Shown: positions 57,161 through 64,000 of the stretch, in pieces | How positions within the stretch are numbered: position 1 is the stretch's first letter | Layout of the letters: each line of letters begins with the position of its first letter | From: Amphirosellinia nigrospora | Lineage: Eukaryota > Ascomycota > Sordariomycetes > Xylariales > Xylariaceae | DNA: 64,000 nucleotides | Direction of reading: 5' to 3' | Assembly: GCA_004123355.1 (NCBI GenBank) | Contig: SCHM01000004.1 | Location: forward strand, 2,232,001-2,296,000 | Notes under the pieces: model-generated | The model's database searches: none | What the model was told of the DNA's origin: nothing | The model's input: only the letters and a program-made list of their open reading frames with translations | Program-made: the position numbers and the translations under genes

Positions 57161-57841
57161 TCATCTTGACCCTTGTTCTTTATCGATATTCGGGGTAATG
57201 TAAGTCGTTCGTCGGTTTATTCGTTCACGAAGTAGCTGCGTCAGAATTGGCATTCCGCGCACAAGCTCTCTACTGTACTTATTGTGCTTATTGCATCGAC
57301 ACACTCGTCGGGCGACGCACTTGTGGAAGGACGGCTCAATATACCCCGTTGTGTCTGGCAGAAAGATCTGCAGTTCTATCTCTCTCTGCATCAACGATAT
57401 GCAAGATGCAATAATGATCATGCGAACCACAGGGTTTCGAGTCAATCGATAAGTTAGGTTGCTGTCAATATTTTGCCATCGGATCGGAACATGTGTATAG
57501 GTGGGCTGCACATCGCGCGACGTGCCGCTCAACTGGCACAGTTTCAGATCAGGAACCGGTACGCATCTGTCGATCCAACATGGCATAATTATCCGCAACC
57601 GTGACAGCATATTGCCGAAATCAATACACCCTTGAGCATGGGTGGCCAACGTCCTCCTCACCTCCCTCTCAGGTAGCTTGATACGACGACGTGCTCCGAC
57701 GCAATGCGCCCATCCCGGGCTCCTGATCATCGTCATCGGAAGAACGGACGGCTCATTTCCCTTCAATGATGTTGAGCTGTCAGGCTCGATGTGAGACGGT
57801 GGCATTTCCATCTCATCATATAAGCCATTTTGGGCTGCCAC
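57161..57841 (-). CDS. Hypothetical protein, 226 residues
   Basis: Uninterrupted frame from ATG 57841 (MAAQNGLYDEMEMPPSHIEP) to 57161. Basic overall, with scattered Cys and a CVARRVCRCNKHNK cluster near the C-terminus. No signal peptide, clear helix or family. The acidic, polar N-terminus looks coding; the later part is less convincing, and an unrecognised intron may be read through. Confidence 0.45.
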   Translation of the reverse strand: MAAQNGLYDEMEMPPSHIEPDSSTSLKGNEPSVLPMTMIRSPGWAHCVGARRRIKLPEREVRRTLATHAQGCIDFGNMLSRLRIIMPCWIDRCVPVPDLKLCQLSGTSRDVQPTYTHVPIRWQNIDSNLTYRLTRNPVVRMIIIASCISLMQREIELQIFLPDTTGYIEPSFHKCVARRVCRCNKHNKYSRELVRGMPILTQLLRERINRRTTYITPNIDKEQGSR

Positions 57842-58020
57842 GGGCTTCGCCCTGGCTCTCCTTCAGTTTGCTTTTGCGTTTTTTTATGTTATTTTCCTAC
57901 TAAATGGCGATGAGCTGCGCTGGCTTAGGTGTTGACTATTAAGACAACTCATCTATTATATGTCTCCGCTACTGTTGTCCACTTACGGTATATACCTTTC
58001 CAACTGCATATTTAACGAAG

Positions 58021-59583
58021 ATGTATTTTCCCAACCCCAGGCTTCAAGAGAGACAAACCTCTCGTGCGCCTTGTCCTAATGGCAATGGTACGACGATCGG
58101 GAGTGAGCAGCAGTTTGTTGTGTATTGCGATACCCGCTTTCGAGGCGATGAGGTCTTCCGCCAAAAGACTGATTCACTCGTAGCATGCGCAGATATATGG
58201 TAGGTGTTGGTTATGGCTTCACAAGCACCAGCTCCCTATCTATTCCCCAAGCATTCGGAACTTATCTGATCACATCGACACTAACTACAACATAAACGTA
58301 GTACCTCGTTTCAGAACCCACGATGCGAGGGCGTACAATTCGCAGACAATAAGGATTGTATACTTATCGGGAATCTCGTACCAGAGGGCACACGACCAAG
58401 TCGTAACTTTGATAGTGCGGCGGCGGTCTTCCCACAACCTGGTCCGACGAGCTCATGCTTGCAACAAGGAACAGGTACCACTTTCTTGAGCCAAGGTTCA
58501 AGTTTTACCCTCCAATGCGGCAAGATCGTGAATGGGAACGATCTCGAGCAGCAATTCCAGATGACCCTTGAGTCTTGTCTGGCCGCATGCAGTACCAATA
58601 TGGCCTGCAACGCTGTCTCCTTCGACCCTCAGCAGACCTCCGGGTTCAAGAACTGTTACCTGAAGACGGCGGTGAATGCCTCGGATATGTTCGCCAAGAC
58701 GGGTGTTGATTCGGCTGTTCTCGTGAACAATGCGAACCAGGCGGCGAATGGCAACATAGCAAGCACAAGCACTAGTACAACTGCAAGCATACCTTCAGAT
58801 ACGATCCCACAGACTACAGCATTTATAACAGTAGTTCCAAGTCAAGGCACGGCATCCGGCGGTGTCGTCACGGTCTCCGTGCCCGTTCCAGTCACGTCTA
58901 CGTCAAGCACTGGTGCTCTGGCGGACTCGGCCTCCGAAGCATCCCCCGCTTCTACCGGAACTGATAACAGTCGAGGTGGCGTGAGCAATAGCGAACGTCC
59001 AAAATTCGGCGGCATCGCATCGAGCAACTCGTCCAATGCCTGGATCGCTGCGCCCGTTATCGGTGGTATCGCCGCATTGACACTGGTACTCGCGGTGTTT
59101 ATCCTCTGGGGACGACGCCGGCGGCGAGATAATCCCCCGACTAGAAATGGGAATTCCGGTCCTATGTCGGGAACCACCCTCGGCAACTTCGGCAGGGGCT
59201 TGGGAGATGCTGCTAATCGCTTGTCCCGCGGCCGGGTTTTCGGCAGCGAGAAGACGAGGTTGGGGTCCTCGGATCTGGACGATGACTCTCGCTACGGGAC
59301 TAACCGGGGCGGGTTTAAAGTCATCAGCGGCAGCGGACGCCGTCTCGGCCTGAATGGACAGGAGATCCCTGGCACCGGACCCGGACTAGGCGGCATGATT
59401 GTCACGGCTGGCAGAGGGAGGGTCGTGAACGTGGGCACGGGCGGTGTCCGGTCAAGCAGTCCCGCCGGTTCCGCCGGGCTAAGAGACAGCCAGAACGGTT
59501 TACGCCAGAATAGGCTCACCGGCAACTGGCTCGACTCGCAGCCTGGAATACCGGCAGAGTTCAGGGGGCCCGATCTTAAATGA
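58021..59583 (+). CDS. PAN/Apple-domain single-pass surface protein
   Basis: Exon 1 58021-58199, a 102-bp intron, exon 2 58302-59583; 1,461 coding bases, 486 residues, frame intact. Two PAN-like modules: one from CPNGNGTTIG through VYCDTRF, SLVACADIC and RCEGVQFADNKDCIL, and a second from LQCGKIVNGND through LESCLAACSTNMACNAVSF and KNCYLK. A Ser/Thr-rich stalk follows, then a transmembrane helix (WIAAPVIGGIAALTLVLAVFILWG), RRRRR and a Gly/Arg-rich cytosolic tail. PAN domains bind proteins or carbohydrates, so a wall- or surface-sensing role is inferred. No cleavable signal peptide begins at this ATG, so an upstream exon encoding one may be missing; the layout otherwise fits a type I protein. 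Confidence 0.75.
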
Positions 59584-60388
59584 TGCCGTCAAGCACGATA
59601 CCTATCCGCAAGCAATGACCGACATGATCTAGAACAGAGTGCTAGAGGATTGGGGGGCGGTGGTACAGCTTGTTCCTGCTTTGCTAGATGTTGTTACATT
59701 TCGATCGTATACCTTGTTGCTAATTCGTTATACCATTACATATACATTTCTACTAGCGTTTTCTATATAATCGCAATTCATGTTGCTGTGGGTCCACCTT
59801 GCATCTGGTGTCATCTACTATTACGGAAGGTATAAAGAGCTTCCCCTCACGGAGGTTTTCAAGCCACTTACTCCATTACTACCTCCTATAACCTTAATAC
59901 CTCAAAATCATTACGAATCATTATCCGAATGGCACAGATGAGTCAACATTCTGCAGGTGCTAACGTAGCTAGCTAAAAATCGAGAAGCCACCAAAGCTAC
60001 ACTACACTACTTACTTACTGATGGTGACGAACTATGGATGCTGGGGATGCTGCAAGAGGAAACCCATGTGGCCGGGATAGGGATCCGATTGGCCAGGACT
60101 AGGATGACCTTATCTCCCAATACCTAGGTATCCAATATCCGGGGCGCCTGGTCAGGGGTTATGCTATGTGGGTGACGAGTCAGAGTCGATGTGTCATTGT
60201 CGTCGATAGCTCGCAGTTGTCTGGACACATCTTCTTCAATTCGCCATTGTAACATTTCGTGCTCTAAATTGTAAATCCAGTTGTGGTCTTTGAACACAAC
60301 TGTCGGTGATCTTTGGGAGCTCGCGTTCGAAGGGTGCGTTTTGTTGTCTATATACCAATTGCAGTGTTATACCTATCTATACTCCAGG
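59584..60388. other. Intergenic region
   Basis: No gene. An ACCTAGGTA word lies near 60123; the last 150 bases are the leader of the R3H gene. Confidence 0.45.
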
Positions 60389-61802
60389 ATGGCTATCTCC
60401 AGTGCCATCCCGCCGCCTCCGGCTCTCGGGGCGCTGAATCTAACTCAACAACGATCGCAACCACAGCAGCAAGAGCAGCAAGGAGAGCCATATGATGCGA
60501 CTACACCAAGTCACCACTCTCCTTTGCCGACAAATGCCAATGGCGTCGACATTGAGGCGTGGACCATCTCGGCGCTCCAATCTCTGAGCGTCTCGCCCGT
60601 CGCCCGCGGCACCGGCAGCCCATTAACCATCCCCCTAGACGAGACAAAGGCAAAGAAAGAGAAACCGCCCGTCACCATTCACGATCCTCGCTCACAATCG
60701 GGCGCCATCACGCCACCTCGGCCCCCCTCCCGCCGAGACAGTATGAACCGTCGCGAGGCGCTACTCAAGGGCAACGAGGGAAGCCGACAGCGGCGGCGAT
60801 GGAAAACGGTAAGGGACTGCCTTCTTCCCCCTGACCTCTCTTATCGCCTACGTGCGCGGCGCAACTACGACAATGTAGTCGGTCCATCTATCTATCTAGT
60901 GTTCTAATTTCCGCAAAATGCAGACCGTCTCCTCCACGTCCCCAACGCGATCCCCCCGGAACCCCAGGACTACGTCCCGCGCCCCACGCACCCGGTGCAC
61001 CACATCCCGTACGGCATCGCGGCCCGCTGGGAGCTGCGGGTGCGCGCCGAGGTCGAGGCCCGCGACGCCGCGCTCGCCCGCCGCAAGCAGGCCCTCACGC
61101 GCACCCTCGGCGACGACGGCGTCCCCGGCCGCGTCCCGCGCGAGCTGTGCCAGCGCGCCAAGAAGACGCCGCCGTGCGCACCTGGGTGCGCTCCCTCGAG
61201 GAGCCCGTGCGCAAGTACCTCGTCGAGCGCGAGGTCGTGAGCGACGCCGGGTTGCGCACGGATGAGAGTGACAGTGGTAGCAGCGGCAGTAACAGCAGCA
61301 GTGACCTCGATTCCGAGGATGAGGAGATCGTCTTCGTGGGACGGAATGGGTCGATGCGCGACGGGAGGGGGAAGAGGGACGCCGGGAGACGCGAGGTCAA
61401 GGTGGAAATCAATAGTCAGTGGAAGAGGGCCCGGCGCGAGGAGAAGCGCACGGGCGCGACGCAGGACGAGGGCATGTTGTTTGATGCCCTTGGCGACGAG
61501 GATGGTGGGGCTTTCAGGTATGTGGTCTTCCCGCTCGCTCTCTCTCTGCTCCCGGAGAGAATTTGAACCCCATCATAATGATATCGCGCTCCGGGGTCGG
61601 TTGGTGAAACTAACCGAGACTTTTGGTACGCAGGCGATGGATCACGCATTCCATCTCCGAGTACTACGGCCTGCAGTCGCGCTCCGTGCTCGTCGGCGAT
61701 CCGAAGCGCAAGGTTGTCTATGTCGGCGTCAAGCAGATGAAGACGGGGCGCGTGCCCGACGTCCGCGCGGATCTGCCGAAGCCGCTTTGGGAGCTTTGTT
61801 GA
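60389..61802 (+). CDS. R3H-domain protein with R3H-associated N-terminal domain (frame interrupted)
   Basis: Exons 60389-60808, 60924-61517 and 61634-61802. The N-terminus is Pro/Gln-rich; then come RRDSMNRREALLKGNEGSRQR and, across the first intron, RLLHVPNAIPPEPQDYVPRP followed by THPVHHIPYGIAARWEL, the signature of the fungal R3H-associated domain. After an acidic Ser/Asp stretch the last exon gives RWITHSISEYYGLQSRSVLV and a core VVYVG, matching an R3H single-strand nucleic-acid-binding domain. Frame changes at an A4 run (60803-60806) and at a C pair near 61171; adding one base at each gives exactly 395 codons. The GC content rises sharply in exon 2. Probably an RNA-binding protein; its partner is unknown. 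Confidence 0.8.
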
Positions 61803-62209
61803 GAGACGAGAACACAGTTTCTACCGCATTTCTTACGCATTGCTTTGAATAGTTGGTTTGGGTTTGTATTGTTTTGAATTTTTTTGTAGATCATCGTGTA
61901 TACTTGCATAACAGAAGGTAACACGGAATTAGAACACGGCGGCGAGGTAGACATTTTCGCTCTTCTATCAAATCATACAAGTCACTCAACATGATTTTTG
62001 CCAATATGAGAGAATCACTTGCGTGTTTACATTCTCGTGTTAGACATGTTACCCATACGTGCATTTTCATTGTAAGTTTCGTTGGGCTCTGGGATAACCA
62101 CTGCAGTCTTCGGGCGACTTGGAATCATAGCATGGAGCATTGGAAGGCTTCGGATCTAGCCTATATTGTTAATATACTATCTATACTGCCATTTATACAT
62201 TCCCAGCCA
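61803..62209. other. Convergent intergenic region
   Basis: 3' flanks of the R3H gene and the regulator gene. Nothing else recognised. Confidence 0.45.
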
Positions 62210-64000
62210 TCAGAACATCACATCATCATCAAGCAAGCCCATAAGCTGCTGGTTACCATGAAACCAATGGCTTAACCCATGTGGGAGAAGCTGGCCTAAG
62301 TCTGAGTTGTCCGCTTCATTGTTCGCTTCATTCCCAAACGACGCAAAGTCAAATACGCTCCAGGGGTCGACAGTGCCCATGTCCGTCTCGTCAAGGGACG
62401 TGGGGGGTTCTGCCTGATGTAGAGACGCGCGGCCTGGCACAGCAAATTATAGAGCCGGTAGGGGTGTGTGATGGACTCCGCGGACGACTCCCCATGCTGT
62501 AGCGACTCGAGAAGCGGTCTAAGTAGCGGAGGTCTGTCCCGTCCGAGAGCTGGACGATTCGGGTGAATAAGACGCTAAACGGCACGAAAGGCGTGTGAAG
62601 AATTCCCCTGAGCAACGCAGTCAGCAATCGATTCTCATGGGATTTCCCCGCTTGAAGACATCGTCTGGTTAAATAGGGTAGAAGCAAGCAAGTCTAGAGA
62701 GCACAAGGCCAGCGTTGCGAAGAGATACCGAGTTAATTTTGTACTTACCAATTAAGGTACCTCTGCGTCATGAATTGATCATCCTTGTTGCCTTCGATAG
62801 CGGCAATAGCTTGTTGATGCATATCCAGAGACTCGTGAGCGATCATCGCACACTCGTCCGTGATGGTAGTAGGCGAACCCACTGCCGCCGGGACTGCGCG
62901 GAGGATAAGAGTTAATAGCGAGAGCTGCTTGACAAGTTCGATCCTGAGGTACACGGCGCGCATCTTATCCCCCTCTGCGCTGGGCGTGAGGCCCTCGTTC
63001 TATTTCGGCGGTTAGCTAAAGTAGGCAAGGTGGTCTCGTAGAAAGGGTCGGACACACATAACAAGCGATCTTAGTCTCACTAATGATCTCACGCAACTCC
63101 GACGCCAATGTCTGAGCCAGGATACCGCGCTCGACGTCGGATCGGGCTAGTCCAGTCGGGCTATAGAGCTGGTCATAGATGTTTCCTTGGACGCGCGAGG
63201 TTTGGGCGCAGCGTCTGATGTTGACGTTGCCTGGTAAAGGGGTGGTGATCTCGGCGTCTTGGAAGTTGGAGGAGCGGCCCAGTCTGAGGGACAGGCTTTT
63301 CTCGAGCAAGAAAACCATCCAAAAGAGGTTCACTTGAGCCTCTTGCAAGTCATTGTCTCGGCTGGGGCCGACCAAGTGATGGAACCCGAGGGTTTGGCTG
63401 AGATTTGCTGCGTTGGAGATATACGTCCAGGCGAGCGTGGCTCTTGAACTCTCGACGGCATATGTTGTCTAGTAGCCTAGTCAGTGTGGCCAAAGAGCAT
63501 TTTTGATATAAGGCCGCCCATACTCCAAAAGTAAGTGCCGCTACCGTTTCCATGGTTGCTGGAAGTAGAAGTGGTAGCCGGGAGAGAGCCACTTGGGCGT
63601 TCTGGCGGCATCGCGTGTAATATTCATGGTAGTTACTGTTACCGGTCACGACCATATACTCCGAAAATATGTAGGACAAGTAGCCATTGGCCAGGATAAA
63701 ATCGAGCTGAGAGTATTCGTCGATTGCGAAGTATACCTTTTGACAAAGCTCGGTAAATTTTTCAAGGGGAGGATACGAGAGACGGCTTCTACTCTGAAAA
63801 ATAACTTGTGCTCTAAATAGATAAAACATTAGACTGCGAGTTTAACAAGAGGTTCACGAGATTGACCAACCTTTCGCCCACCGTAAGACGAGTACAGCGG
63901 CTTCGACTGGGGGCATAGACACATGATCCTGTGACTTGGAGTTTCTGATCTCGGGAAACGATAGATCACGAGCCGCATTTGAATCGTCCAAGGTACTTGC
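62210..64000 (-). CDS. Fungal-specific transcription factor (Zn2Cys6 type), 3' part, cut by window edge
   Basis: Only the middle-homology region and C-terminus are in the window; the Zn2Cys6 finger should lie beyond 64000. Recognisable segments: FILANGYLSYIFSEYMVV, ETVAALTFGVWAALYQKCS, then the diagnostic NLFWMVFLLEKSLSLRLGRS with FQDAEITTPLP, VYLRIELVKQLSLLTLILRA, and a tail with HPYRLYNLLCQAARLYI. The end FGNEANNEADNSDLGQLLPH with a final DDDVMF is acidic, as in an activation domain. Several introns and one or more one-base frame changes (near 62450) remain unresolved. Target genes cannot be inferred. Confidence 0.8.

Noticed and set aside
60918-61265. 115-codon Arg/Ser/Thr-rich frame in the R3H gene
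   Set aside because: It is the out-of-frame reading of the R3H-associated domain exon; the conserved protein lies in another frame.
1-64000. CRISPR arrays, operons, prokaryotic signals
   Set aside because: The tandem arrays found are in-gene or leader repeats without spacers, and the genes have spliceosomal introns; the sequence is eukaryotic.

Overview
The window is nuclear DNA of a filamentous ascomycete (Pezizomycotina, most likely Sordariomycetes). The evidence is short spliceosomal introns of about 46-230 bp with GT..AG ends and CTAAC-like branch sites, fungal-only protein families (Rcr-type, fibroin-3-related, Zn2Cys6 regulator, fungal-type kinase), core eukaryotic genes (Pol I RPA135, Rpt1, CCT4, SF3B6, Arl8) and a tRNA-Val. 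There are no operons and no CRISPR array.

Layout. 0.6-25 kb is mostly housekeeping: RPA135 (-), ARL8 (+), an Rcr-like membrane protein (+), a repeat-containing hypothetical gene (+), a fibroin-3-related membrane protein (-), a 554-bp Mutator-type MITE with perfect 9-bp target duplications, a possible SINE, a YPL162C/STIMATE-like membrane protein (-) and SF3B6/p14 (-). 25-39 kb looks accessory: AT-richer, repeat-bearing, with a DUF7587-like gene bracketed by copies of one repeat family, a CorA-like membrane protein, a fungal-type kinase, two small two-exon genes and other orphans. 39-64 kb returns to conserved genes: a Cys-rich protein, the divergent pair RPT1/CCT4, a quinone oxidoreductase, tRNA-Val with a degenerate neighbour, a four-TM membrane protein, a 900-codon protein whose C-terminus resembles XPF/Zip2/SHOC1 proteins, a Swt21/WRAP53-like WD protein, a PQ-loop protein, a PAN-domain surface protein, an R3H protein and the 3' part of a Zn2Cys6-type regulator cut by the window edge.

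Sequence quality matters for reading this annotation. Many conserved genes change frame by one base, nearly always as a one-base loss and mostly within a short homopolymer. Allowing for those bases makes spliced lengths of eight genes divisible by three and matches family lengths. This points to an unpolished long-read assembly rather than real gene decay. RPA135 carries far more breaks than the rest and deserves a separate look.

The genes do not form one pathway. Functional links that can be argued are proteostasis (RPT1 and CCT4 share a 605-bp promoter region), cell surface and membrane organisation (Rcr-like, fibroin-3-related, PAN, four-TM protein), endomembrane/vacuole (ARL8, STIMATE-like, PQ-loop), and RNA biology (RPA135, SF3B6, SWT21-like, R3H). 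I found no clear novel multi-gene system. The best leads are the MITE, the repeat-bracketed DUF7587 gene in the accessory block, and the Zip2/SHOC1-like protein.
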